Of a stretch of DNA of 64,000 bases, positions 1 to 12,919 are shown one piece after another. The position numbers and the translations under genes are program-made. Origin of the DNA: Urophycis tenuis (taxonomy: Eukaryota > Chordata > Actinopteri > Gadiformes > Phycidae); NCBI GenBank assembly GCA_036785325.1, contig JAXIVH010000072.1:622001-686000 (forward strand), in the 5' to 3' direction. The notes below the pieces were generated by a model. It did not search any database. It worked only from the letters and a program-made list of their open reading frames with translations, and was not told the origin of the DNA. Each line of letters opens with the position of its first letter. Position 1 is the stretch's first letter.

Positions 1-15
1 GTTTGTCTATGTATG

Positions 16-152
16 TTAGCCCTGTGATAGGCTGGCGACCTGTCCAGGGTGTACCCCGCCTCTCGCCCATTGCAGCTGGGATTGGCTCCAGCCCCCCCGC
101 AACCCTCGTAGCGGATAAGCGGTCACGATAATGGATGGATGGATGGATGAAA
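16..152 (+). repeat. L2-type LINE/SINE 3' tail ending in (ATGG)n
   Basis: The sequence has the GC-rich tail common to fish L2-derived elements: a 'gataggctggcgacctgtcc' core, then 'ggctccagccccccc', then 'ggataagcgg', ending in four or more ATGG units at about 131-150. The simple repeat is the usual 3' end of these elements. It abuts a LINE fragment in the opposite orientation, so two LINE tails meet at the tetranucleotide run. Confidence 0.75.
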
Positions 153-159
153 TATAAGG

Positions 160-1056
160 TGCAAGGAGACTGTTGCAATAGTTATTGGCTGTGTACAGCC
201 ACAGTGTAATGGAATTTGGTAGGAATGATTTCCTATATCTGTCCCTTCGACAGCGGAGCTGGAGCAGCCTGTGAGAGAAGGTGCTCCGCTGTCTGACCAC
301 TGTGTGATGGAGAGGGTGCTGATCATTGTCAATGATGGATAACAGTTTTTTCAGCATTCTCCTCTCCACCACAGACTCAAAAGATTCTAGCCCGAGACCT
401 AGTACAGAGCCAGCCTTCTTGATGATTTTATCAAGTCTTTTGGTGTCACTGGCTCTGGTGCTGCTGCCCCAACACACAGCAGCAAAGAAAATGGTGCTAG
501 CAACAACAGACTGGTAGAAGATCTCCAACATCTTGCTGCACACGTTGAAAGATCTCAGCTTCCTCATGAAATAGAGTCTGCTCATCCCCTTCTTGTATAC
601 AGCATCGGTGTTAGATTTCCAGTCCAGTCTGTTGCCGATCACCACCCCCAAGTATTTATAGTCCTCCACCTCCTCCACCACGTCCCCCCTGATCAGTAGT
701 GGCTGTGGAGGCATCCCCTTTGTTCTCCCGAAGTCGATCACCATCTCTCTGGTCTTGTTGACATTCAGCCTCAGGTGATTGTGTTCGGACCACCCCACAA
801 AGTTGTCCACCAGTGTCCTGTACTCACCCTCCTCTCCACCTCTTATACACCCGACAACAGCTGAGTCATCAGAGAACTTTTGCAGGTGACATGACTCAGA
901 GTTGTACTGAAAGTCAGTGGTGTACAAGGTGAAGAGGAAGGGAGAGAGCACAGTTCCCTGTGGAGCTCATGTATCACTGACCACCACATCAGACAGTACA
1001 CTGCCCAGACGGACAAACTGTGGCCTGCCTGTCAAGTAGTCAGTAATCCAGGAGAT
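160..1056 (-). mobile_element. 5'-truncated non-LTR LINE fragment (reverse transcriptase)
   Basis: A reverse-strand open frame (about 951-160) encodes the second half of a LINE reverse transcriptase: the FSDDSAVVG catalytic box, the KTREMVIDF segment, the YLGVVIGN thumb motif and a CWGSS segment near the C-terminus. The upstream RT palm (GAPQG region) can still be recognised between about 960 and 1050 but in another frame, so there is at least one frameshift near 966. It is only a few hundred codons of a ~1000-codon protein and is a dead 5'-truncated copy. It belongs to the L2/CR1/Rex-like teleost group; the exact clade was not determined. Confidence 0.8.
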
Positions 1057-1264
1057 CATAACAAATAAACAAAAGATAAGAAAACACGAGGGGAGCTGCA
1101 GCTACAGGCTGCCGCCTGAGGCAGCGCCAGATCGCTAATGATAATAATATAGTACAACCTCTTCTTATTGTATAATGTAAGCCCCATACGTAGTTTTAAA
1201 CAAAGTTTTAAGATGCAAAAACAAAGCAGATGAGTTGAATATTATTTTTTGTCTGAACATACAG

Positions 1265-4200
1265 ATCTGCAGTTTGATGCGGGGGGGCATCGCAGAAAGA
1301 GGGGGTGTCCGTGTGGGACACCGCATCATCGAGATCAACAGTCAGAGTGTGGTGGCCACCGCCCATGAGAAGATCGTCCAGGCCCTCTCCAACTCAGTGG
1401 GAGAGGTTAGACACACTCAGATACACATGCCTAAACCAACCTGGTCTCCAACCTAAACGATAGAATCGGTAATATGTCAATAAGACCCAATTAGACCCAT
1501 ATGAGCATTTTCGTGTATTGACTGGTGGAAGAAAATCAGCAATAGTTCAATTGACAGCCAAGTCTCTGTCTGCACAAAAGGTCCAGTGTTTACAATTTCA
1601 TAGTATCTAGAGCTGAGGTTGCAGATCGCAACCAAGTGAATAGCACCCCCTTCACCCCTACATTTACAACGACTATGGTGGCCTGTGCTGGCCTGCATTG
1701 TGTAAAGTGTGTGTAGGACTGCACTAAAGCTAATTATACAGTATAGATTGTATATTCTTATTTTTATTTATATTCTTATTCTTATTTTCTTATTCTTATA
1801 TTCTTTCAATAGTATTTTTATGTATTTAAATTATTATTCTATTCAGTTCTATTTATGTTTGAGAATAATGGTTAATAGTGTTGTAATCGGGAGATGATAA
1901 AGAACAATTTACATCCTTTGATTTTCCATTTCTGAGATTTCTGACACTTACTTTCATGCAAAGTGCGAGTAGCTTTCCTATGTAACGCTAGAGAGGTCCA
2001 GCATCCCTTTTATTTTAGCCAGCTGCAATTGTTTCAAAGATGCTTGTATTTATCACAACAAAAACATATCCAACATTCTAATTTAAATAAGTATAGATAT
2101 CAGATGTCAAACTACAGATAACTTTTATCTTTTCTATTATGTGACCTCTGTAATTTACAACTTTAAATTTTCCATATTTCCTATTCAAAATGTTTTATTC
2201 GATTCTGAAATTGCATAATTCAATATCTCTCAGACCATGACAGACCATGTGACTCTGTCAGGGTCACTCTTGACAGAGGTCAAACTAACTTTAACTTTTT
2301 CTATGATGTGTCTTTCCAATTTAAAACTTTACTTTTACTTCCCTTTCAAAAATGTATATTCCTTTGTGAACACTAAATTTCTGTAACGGGTGATCGGGCT
2401 GTGCTGATGATCTCTCCCACTACCTGCACCTCCTCTCAGACTTCACCTCCACAGTGTCAGCAGCCAAATCTACATTCTACCAGAACAAGATCAACTTCTC
2501 TGTCTCCAAGCCCAGAAAACTGTTTTCCATGTTCAACCCACCCCACCCCACCCCCCCCCCCCCCCCACCCCCACACTCACTGCTGACAATTTTGCCGACT
2601 ACTTTACCAAGAAGGTGACAGACATCAGCAGCTCTCTTACCCCTGCTGCTACCTTCCCAAACCCCACCTCCACAGCTATTCTCCCTCCCCCAGCTCCCGC
2701 CTCTGCTAGACTTAACCGTTTTACCCCTCTCTCCTCCGAAGCGGTCCTGAAACTTGTCACATGCAACCATGCGACCACATCCAACCGTTGCGAACACCTG
2801 TCCTCTTGACCGCATCCAGGCCATCTCGACTGACGATCCTACCATTTATCACCTCCCTTGTGAACTCTTCCCTCACCTCAGGTCTCGTTCCTACACCCTT
2901 CAAAACTGCCAGAGTCAAACCACTCCTCAAGAAGCCTGCCCTCGACACTGCTGACATCCTGAACTACAGACCGGTATCTCTGCTATCATTCCTTTCTAAA
3001 ACCCTGGAACCTGCAGTCTCTAACCAACTGTCCTCCTACCTCTCAGAAAACGACTTGCTTGATCCCCATCAGTCTGGTCTCAAGACTGCACACTCTACAG
3101 AGACGGCCCTCCTGACGGTGACCGAATCCCTTTGTGCTGCCAAAGCCTCTTCCCTCTCATCGGTGCTTTTTCTCCTTGACCTGTCTGCGGCGTTCAACAC
3201 CGTGAACCACCAGACCCTCCTCGCCACCCTCGCTGAACTCGGCATTACTGACACTGCGCTAGCCTGGTTCACATCTTACCTTAAGGATCGCACTTATCAG
3301 GTCACATGGAACGGCTCCCTGTCCAAACCCTGCTTGTTAAATACTGCTGTCCCTCTAGGCTCAGTACTAGGGCCGCTTCTGTTCTCCCTATATACCAAAT
3401 CTCTAGGCTCTGTAATCACATCACACGGCTTCTCCTATCACTGTTGTGCGGACAACACTCAACTGTTCCTCTCCTTCCTTCCTTCCTTCCTTCCTTCAAT
3501 CTCGCAAAGACTGAGCTTCTCTTCATACCAGGAACGGGAAGGACTGCCCTCACAGGGACCTGCTGGTCTCGGTCGAGGGCATCACAGTATCTGCCTCACC
3601 GACCGCAAGTAACCTGGGCGTAATAGTCGACAACACACTGTTCTGCACTGCAAACATCACTGCAGTGACCCGCTCCTGTAGATTTGCTCTCTGCAACATC
3701 CCCAGGATCCAGCCTTTCCTCACGAGGTAAGTGACACAGCTCCTGACCTGAGCACTTTACAACTCCCGCCTCGAGTACTGCAACTTGCTCTTAGCTGGAC
3801 TCCCTGCAACCACAATAAAATCTTTGCAACGGATCCAGAACGCTGCAGGACGCCTCGTGTTCAACCAAAACAAATTCTCCCATGTGACCCCCTTCTTCTA
3901 AGACCTCCACTGGCTTCCTGTAGTGGCTCACATCAAATTCAAGACGATGCTACTGGCCTACAAAGCTGTCAATGGAACTGCCCCACACCTACCTCCAAAC
4001 ATTAGTGAAGCACCACGCCCCTGCTCGAGCACTCTGTTCAACTACCTCAGCTGGTCGACTGGTACGGCCAGTCGACCAGCTGAGGTAAAAGGAGGAAAAG
4101 GTTGGATGGCGAAATCTCAACTCTTCTTCGTTTTGGCACTGCAGTGGTGGAACAAGCTCCCTGCCAATGTCAGGACTGCAGAATCACTCTCCATCTTCCG

Positions 4201-7200
4201 GAAGAGACTCAACGACCCACTTGTTCAGAGTTCACCTGAATCCTGCATAACTCTACCCTCATGCTCTTATTTGTTGTACATCTTGGCACTTTAATAACTA
4301 ATAACTTTAATAACTGTAATTTGGCACTTTGATCACTCTTTGTAACCTGGCACTTCAGTCAGAGATGTTGTATACTAGCAATGGTTAAAATAGCAATTGA
4401 AATGCTTGAAACTTGTTCTGGTGACTTTCTTACTGTATTAGCAGCAATGAAATGTTTCACCTTCTTATGACAAATTTACTCTTCGTAAGTTGCTTTGGAT
4501 AAAAGCGTCTGCTAAATGCCCTAAATGTAAATGGGTGAGCATAGGACGCAATTGTAGCACAAACCAGACGGGAATGAAAGTAATAATTAGTCTTTATTTC
4601 TATGTAAATTAATGATCACAGATACAAGATACAAGAAGTGTTTATTGTCATCACATCACAGGAGATGACGAAATTACAGTAGCTACCACAATAATAGTGC
4701 ATTCAATTTATTGTTTTTAAAACAAAACAATAAATGGAGAAGGGTAGAAAGGAGAAGTTAAGAGGCCATAAAAATAGTTATATGGCCCACACATACTACA
4801 AACAATGTACACACATACGGAATGAATGAGAATGACAATGAACGGAATGAAATGGCAAATGAGGTTATTGAATTGAATATATGGTAAAGAATAATTAGAT
4901 AAAAGATAAAAATAGCAAAACAAAAGGGACCTGAGGATAAATATAAAGTGGCGATATGAAATGATAATGTAAAGACAATGTAAAGTGACATTGCGTGCTA
5001 TATTGAGGGTGAGGTATGAAGGTGAGGTGCAGAGTTCAGTAACCTCGTGGCCCAGGGATAGAAGCTATTTTTCAGTCTGTTTGTTCTGGACCTGAGGGAT
5101 CTGAGTCTCTGCCCTGATGGTAACAACTTAAACAGATGATGACCGGGGTGGGAGGGGTCCTTTATTATTTTAGCGGCTCTGCTGATGCCGCGGGAGCTGG
5201 TAATGTTCTCCAGGGTGGGAAGAGGACAGCGGATGATCTTTTCTGCTGACCTGGTGACCCTCTGCAACGCTCTCCTGTCTGCAGCAGAGCAGGCAGTGAA
5301 CCAGACGGTCGTGCAGTACAGCAGCACCGGCTCGGTGGTGGCCCGTTAGAAGGACACCAGTAGTTTCTCCTCTAGCTGGTTCCTCCGCAGCACCCGGAGG
5401 AAGGAGTCTCTGCTGGGCCTTCTTGATGGCAGCCGTCGTATTGACCGACCAGGTCAGGTCCTCGGTGATGTGGGTCCCCAGGAATTTGAAGGAGGCCACT
5501 TTCTCCATGCCTACTCCGTTTATTAGCAGCGGTGTGTGGTTCCCTCTCTGCCTTCTGAAGTCGATTACCAGCTCTTTGGTTTTAACAGTATTCAGCAACA
5601 GGTTGTTCCTGTTACTCCACTCTGCCAGCTCCTGGACATCCTCCCTGTAGGCTGTTTCATCGCCCCCGTGATCAGGCCCACCAACGTGGTGTCGTCGGCG
5701 AACTTGATGATGGAGTTCGAGGGGTGAGTGGGGGAACAGTCGTACGTGTAGAGCGTATACAGGAGGGGGCTCAGTACACATCCCTGAGGGGAGCCGGTGC
5801 TGAGAGACAGGGCGGAGGAGCAGAGCGAACCCAGCTTCACAACCTGTGGCCGGTTGGTGAGGAAGTCCTTAATCCAAGAGCACATGGAAGGCGGAAAATC
5901 CAGGACTGCCAGTTTCGTGGCCAGGATGTCAGGGCTGATGGTGTTGAACGCCAAGCTGTAGTCGACAAACAGCATCCTGACGTAGGTTCCAGGCACGTCC
6001 AGATGTTGGAGAGCTGTATGGAGGGCGTGGCAATGGCATCCTCCGTGGACTGGTTCTTTCTGTAAGCAAACTGATGAGGGTCGATGTTTTGGGGGAGGTG
6101 GGCTTTCAGATGGTGGAGAACAAGCCTTTCAAAGCACTTCATGACTACAGAAGTCAGTGCAACTGGTCTGTAGTCATTGAGGTCTGTGATTAGGGTTGAG
6201 CACCGAAACTCGGTTCCAGTAGGGCACCGGTTCCGACATAAACGGTTGTAACGAGACCAAATAAGAACGCAAATTTTGGTGCCTCATTTCGGTTCCTGAC
6301 TTTTTTTTTGTTAAAAAAAAGTAAATGCGTCATTTCTTGTTAAAAAAAAAGTCAGGAACCGAAATGACGCACCGAAATGTGCGTTCTTATTCGGACTCAT
6401 TACATGGGGCAGCGGGCGGCGTCAACCTGTGTGACGTCAGTGCCGCTACGCTGCACACTTGTTGATCAGATCATCAGAACTGATAGCAGTGAGAGGAAAG
6501 ATCGAAGGTTTGGCTACATTTCACATCCAATGATTCCGACTCTGCAACATGCAACAGGTACAATAAAGCGATATCGTGCAAAGGAGGTAACACCTCAAAT
6601 TTAAGTAAACACCTAACGACTCACGGTGTTTATTTAAAAGCACCGTCCGTGTTCGATAACTTGCGGGATGCAGCAAGCACTTCAGCAGCAGCAGCCGGAC
6701 TCCCAGCCTGGGAGTCCAACTCACGGTGTTTATTTAAAAGCCGAGCCATGCACCGTGTTCGATAACTTGCGGGATGCAGCAAGCACTTCAGCAGCAGCAG
6801 CCGGACTCCCAGCCTGGGAGTCCAACTCACAGTGTTTATTTAAAAGCCGAGCAATGCACCGTGTTAGATAACTTGCGGGATGCAGCAAGCACTTCAGCAG
6901 CAGCAGCGGACTCCCAGGCTGTGAGTCCGGCTGCTGCTGCTGAAGTGCTTGCTGCATCCCGCAAGTTATCTAACACGGTGCATGGCACCGCATGGCACAG
7001 CCATGAAGGCAGATGAATGGAGTAGTGGAGGCGGCGTGGCAGACAGAGTGTGACAGAACCCCCCCACCCCCAAGGGACGGCTCCCAACGTCCCAAAACTC
7101 CAACGCAGAGATGGGTGGGAGTAGGGGGCTCAGAGGAGGGTTAATATTCCTCCGAGATGTTGCCATCTACCTGCATGTCCTCGAGGACGCCTCTCCTCGT

Positions 7201-10200
7201 CATCACTTCCAGGTGGCTCAAGGAGCTGAGGGGCTGTAGACCTCCTACCTGGGTCCCTGATTGATGCAGTGGTCCTGGACGGTTGGTCGGGGTGATGGCG
7301 ATGAAAATCCCGGATGAGATCCTTATCAAGGACGTGCCTGGCAGGGACCCAGGCCCTCTCCTCAGGACTGTAGCCCTCCCAGTCGACCAGGTACTGCAGG
7401 CCCCTTCCCTGACAGCGGGACTGAAGGAGCCGGTGGATCGTGTAGGTGAAACCCCCATTGATCAACCTTGGAAGAGGGGGAGGTGGAGCGGCAGGGACGA
7501 GAGGACTCACCCGGACAGGCTTGATCCTGGAAACATGAAATGTCGGGTGGATCCTCATAAACTGGGGAAGCTTCAGCCGGACCGCCGCATGGTTGATGAT
7601 CCTCTCGAGCCTGAAAGGCCTGATGAACCTAGGCGACAGCAACTCTCCCCCTAAGGGTAGAACCCGGGAGGACAGCCACACCATTTGGCCTAACTGGTAG
7701 TTGGGGGCTCTGGTGCGGTGGCGGTTAGCCGTGCTGAATAGCGATCAGCTGAGTGTAGAAGAGTGGCTCTTGCTTGATTCCAGGTCCTGCGGCAGCAACG
7801 GATGAAGGCCTGGACCGATGGACAGGAGGCCTCCTTTTCCAGGGCTGGAAGGGAGAGACCTGTGGCAGAGCTAGTTAGAGCATTGTGGGCATACTTGACC
7901 CACAGGAGCTGCTAGGACCATGACCTAGGGTTCTTGGCGACCATGCACCGGAGAGCCGTCTCCTGGTTCTTGCTCTCTGCCTGGTCATAAGATGAGGATG
8001 AAAACTAGACGACAGGCTGACCGTGGCCTCGACCAATTTGCAAAACTCCCTCCAAAAGATGGAGGTGAATTGCGGTCGGACACCACATCAACGGGGAGGC
8101 CATGAATACGGAAAACGTGCTGAAGGACCAATTCAGCTGTTTCCTTGGCAGAGGGCAGTTTGGGCAACGGCACAAAGTGTGCCAGCTTGCTGAACCGATC
8201 GACCCCGGTCAAGATGGTGGGATGGCCGTGGAACAGCGGCAACCCAGTGACAAAGTCAAGGGAGATGTGTGACCACGGGCAGTGGGGTACTGGCAGAGGG
8301 TGGAGAAGACCAGCAGGAGCCCAATGGGAAACCTTATGCTGACTACAGACTGGACAGGCCCCCACAAACTCACGGGTGTCCTCCTCCAAAGTGGGCTACC
8401 AGAATCTCTGTTGAACCATCTCCTTGGTGCGTTGGATCCCCGGGTGGCAGGTGAGGTGGGAGTTGTGAACTCACTAGAGGACGTCTGATCGGAGAGCAGC
8501 GGGGACAAACAGGCGATCAGGAGGGCAGGTGCTGGGTCCAGAGTGACCTCCTTGGAGAGTTCTTACCCTTTCCTCTAAATCCCAGGTGAGGGGGGGAACC
8601 AGGCAGGTGGACAGGAGGATGGTGTCAGAGGTGGCCATAGGCTCCTCTTTCTCTGAGAACTGTCGAGAAAGAGCATCAGGCTTGACATTGCGAGTGCCGG
8701 GTCTATAGGAGAGAGACATGTTGAATCTGGTGAGGAATAGGGCCCAACGAGCTTGGCGGGAGTTTAGCCGCTTGGCCGTATGTACTCCAAGTTCTTATGA
8801 TCGGTCCACACGAGGAAAGGCTGCTTGGCTCCATCCATCCAATGGTGCCACTCCTCTAGGGCCAGCTTCATCGCCAGAAGCTCCCTGTTCCTGATGTTGT
8901 AATTTATCTCTGCGGGGGAGAGGCGTTGAGAGAAAAAGGCACAGGGGTGAAGCTTTTGGTCCTCCGCTGCTCGTTGAGAGAGAACCGCTACAAGAACTCC
9001 TACGTTGGAGGCGTCCACAAATTGTCTCTCAGGATCAGGCATCAGGAGGATGGGGGCTGAGGTGAACTTGGCCTTGAGAGACCAGAAGGCATTGTCAGCT
9101 GCAGGAGACCACAGAAAGGGGACTTTGATGGAGGTAAGAGCTGTAAGGGGTGCAGCGACGGTACTGTACCCCCTAATAAACTTCTACCTCTGGTAGAAGT
9201 TTGCAAACCCCAGAAAACGCTGCAACAGTTTTCGGGAGTCAGGGATGGTTTGGTCATAGCAGATACTTTGGCAGGGTCCATACTGAGGCTCCCCCTCCCG
9301 ATTACATACCCCAGGAAGGAGACAGAAGCAGAATGGAACTCAAATTTCTCTGCCTTCATGAAAAGTGAGTTCTCCAACAGCCGCTGCAGCACCGCCTGGG
9401 CATGGTGAACTTGTTCCCCCTTGGTCTTTGAAAAAATTACAATGTCATCCAGGTATACAAATACAAATTTGTCCAACATGTCCCGCAGTACATTGTTCAC
9501 TAGCGCCTGGAGGACAGCAGGGGCGTTAGTGAGACATTACTAGGTATTGGTAATGCCCTGTAGGGGTGTTGAATGCCGTCTTCCACTCATCCCCTTCCCT
9601 GATATGGATCAAATGGTAAGCGTTGCTGAGGTTGAGCTTGGTGAAGATGGTGGCCTCCTGTAACAGTTCAAAAGCCGAGGAGATGAGCGGGAGGGGATAA
9701 CGGTTCTTGACAGTGATGTCATTCAGACCCCGGTAATCGATACACGAACGCAGGGTTTTGTCCTTCTTTTCTACAAAGAAGAACCCTGCGCCAGCCAAGG
9801 AGGAGGACGGGCGGATGATGCCTGCTGCCAGAGAGTCACCAATGTATTCCTCCATGGCCTTTCTCTCTGGAGCGGGGAGAATAGACGGCCCCTGGGAGGT
9901 GACAAACCGGGCTGCAGATCTATGGCACAGTCATATGGGCGGGTGGAACTAAAGAGGTGGCTTTGGCTTTGCTGAACACCTCTCTAAAATCACTGTACTC
10001 ACTCGGAACCCCCCCCCCCCATGTTGGGGGGCGGGGCTGGAGCAGGTGGTTGAACGTGGGGCAGACGCCTGCTTGAGGCATACCTGATGGAAAGCGGGAC
10101 TCCAGCCCAGGATGGACCCGGTTGACCTATGTCTATGGTGGGGTTATGTCGCCGGAGCCAGGGGAAACCCAATATAAACGGTAGACGGGGGGACCTCAGG

Positions 10201-12887
10201 ATGTGGAACTGTATGGTCCTGTGATAATTACCCGACAAGAGTAGGCGGAGGGGTGTCGTCTGGTGGGTGACTGTCCCCATGAGGTGGCCATGGAGGGCGC
10301 GGGCCGGGGATGGGTGAAGAAAAGGAACCCTCTGGATGTCCAGTTGTTGAGCAAGCTCCTCATCGATGATGTTGATATCAGCGCCTGAGTCGATAAAGAC
10401 GACCAGGGTGTGAGACCCCCGGGCAGGATCAGACGGACCTGGCACAGAGGACGTGGGTCGGGGGAGTGATTAGTGGTATGACTCACCGATAGCCCCCCTT
10501 CTGAAGGTGAGTCTGACCTTTTAACGGGCAACTGGAAACAAAATGTCCCACCTGACCACAGTACAGGCAAAGGTTTTTTTTTATTTAGCTGGGACCTTGT
10601 GGTCTTCATTTGTCATTCCCACATTGACGGCGACGTGCCTGTTCCTTTGTTGTAAGGCTGGTGCGACTTACCTGCATGGATTCAACTTCCCTCACGGGTG
10701 GGCTGGACCTGGAAACTGTGGTCATGGGAGAAGAGCGGGTCTGAACTGGGGTACTCCATTCGAATTGCACCCGTCGTCTCTCCCAACGTCACGCCTGGAT
10801 GCGACCATCCATCTGTGTGGACAGCTCGATTAACTCATCCAGCGCGGGACCCCGCTAGGGCACGCCAAACACCCTCTGGAGTTCTGCAGCGAAGGCTTGA
10901 AAGGATAAACAGGCTGGGGCGTGACATTCCCACTCGGCCGTTTCCCAGAGACGGGCTCTGCCATCGTGTAAGCCACCCTTGCTTCTTCCAAAGCAAATGT
11001 ATGGGGTTGCATAGCGAAAAGAATGGAACAGTTTGTGAAGTATGGGCCGCAGCCCTCGCCCAGGGATTCCCACCCAGGGCTCTGGCAGTGACAGGGGAGG
11101 TGAGGAGGCGTAAGCTGGAGGCATCAGGACCGGAGAGGGTGCCACCGGAACGGCTTGAGTGAGAGCTGTGGTCAGTTGTCCCATCTGAGCAGCCAAGGTT
11201 TGGTCCAGGTTGACCCTGGTCTGCCTCATTTCTTCTTGCAGGACAGAGAGTCTGATATCTTGGTGATGGAGAACCTGAGCGTAGGACCCAATTGCAGCAC
11301 AAACCAGACGGGAAAGAAAGTAATAATTAGTCTTTATTACTATGTAAATTAATGAATAGGAGACTGGCGGGATGGGGAATCCGGGACAGGGGGCAGGCGA
11401 ACGGAGATCAGGAAGGGCAAGGTGGAGATCAGAGTCGGAGGCAGGCAGGATTGGGAAACCGGTACAGAAGACAGGCGAATGGGGATCCGGAAGGACGAGG
11501 CAGAGATCAGTGTCGGGGACAGGCAGGATTAGAAAACCGGGGCATGTGGTAGGAGAAATGCTGGAGAGACTTGCATGCGGTAAACAGCAAGACAATCTGG
11601 CACCAGGTGAAGAGTGGAGGGCTAATTTGTAGCCTCCACTAATTACCTGATGCGGCACAGTCGTGAAGGCAGATGAATGGAGTAGTGGAGGCGGCGTGGC
11701 GGACAGATCCTGACAGAACCCCCCCCTCAAGGGACGGCTCCCGACGTCTCAAAACTCTGCAGTGATGGGTGGGAGGAGGGGGCTCGGAGTGGACGTGGCA
11801 GATTAACCCAGTGGGGTTAATCTAAAATTTATCAATTCTATGATGTGTCCCCTCCAATTTACCCACTCTGGTAACACTTATAATGAGTACACACTATAAA
11901 GCATTAGTACAGCATGAGTAAATACTGAATTAATCATTTATAATGCATGAATACTCATTAGTATGTAGTTTATAATCACAATTATAAATGTTTTACTCTT
12001 CTGTAGTAATGGTTAGTGAGTGTGTTAGTAGATGTTTTATAAGATATATACAAATTCCATTTCCAACTGATGACCTATAAAGTAGAGTAAGTAGAGTACA
12101 GTAAGTAATGCAGGAATTCATGAATTTAGGCAGTTACAAAGCACTTACTACTCGTTAATTAAGCATTTTGTGTGAGCTCATCTAAAGTGGGCACTATCTA
12201 TGCTTTATGAAGCATTTATGAATGAGATTTAAAGGCTGGCAATGCCTCAAGACTCACAAAAGTTTCAGTTTTCTTAACAGACCATGGAGAGACGCAACAC
12301 AAAGGGATATAGAACATATTGCATTTATATTTATTGCAACTTCCCAACATATTGTAACAACTGTTCAGTTCTAAACAAAGCTGAATAAAAACTCCCCCAA
12401 AGCCAACACCAATAAAAACAGTAACATTTTGGTTTGAAAAATGTTTAATCTTTCAGTATCAAAAGTGTCATGATGTCTGCTATCTTTCAAAAATGTATTA
12501 TAGCGGACTTTGATTTCAGGGGAGGGAGCTTTCCAGAAACCTTAAAGGCTTTTACTCTGTCCGCTATTTCAGGATTCTCCTGAATTGAAGTGGCACACTG
12601 TGTAGCAAACCCACTGAGTTTCATCTGACTGCTGTGGCCTTTAAGGAGCTCTTTATATTTGCTGGGTGCAGCAATGAACAGCTCTGTGATTGGAGCAGTC
12701 AACAACCATGTTCCAGTCCACCCCAACATGCTTGAAAGCAGCGTACATTGTCCTTCCTCAATGACACGGCCTGAGAATGTTTTTGTACCGAGACACGGCC
12801 TGATCCGGATTTTGGATTGCAATTTAGACAAGAAAGAATTAGAATTAGAATTAATTATCCACAGTTAAAAACAACAACATACATACG

Positions 12888-12919
<32 letters not shown>

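Larger units (their letters stand above)
6986..11715 (-). mobile_element. Ty3/gypsy chromovirus (chromodomain retrotransposon), decayed
   Basis: Read on the reverse strand the order is 5' LTR (11715-11293), gag, protease, reverse transcriptase, RNase H, integrase, chromodomain, polypurine tract (about 7056-7070, a C run on the forward strand), truncated 3' LTR (7055 to ~6986). The pol order with a C-terminal chromodomain marks a chromovirus. Every domain is recognisable but the frame is broken many times, so it cannot be active. It lies antisense inside the apba2 intron. Confidence 0.9.

Noticed and set aside
7283..7654. Forward 123-codon frame over the gypsy chromodomain
   Set aside because: Antisense shadow of the integrase C-terminus.
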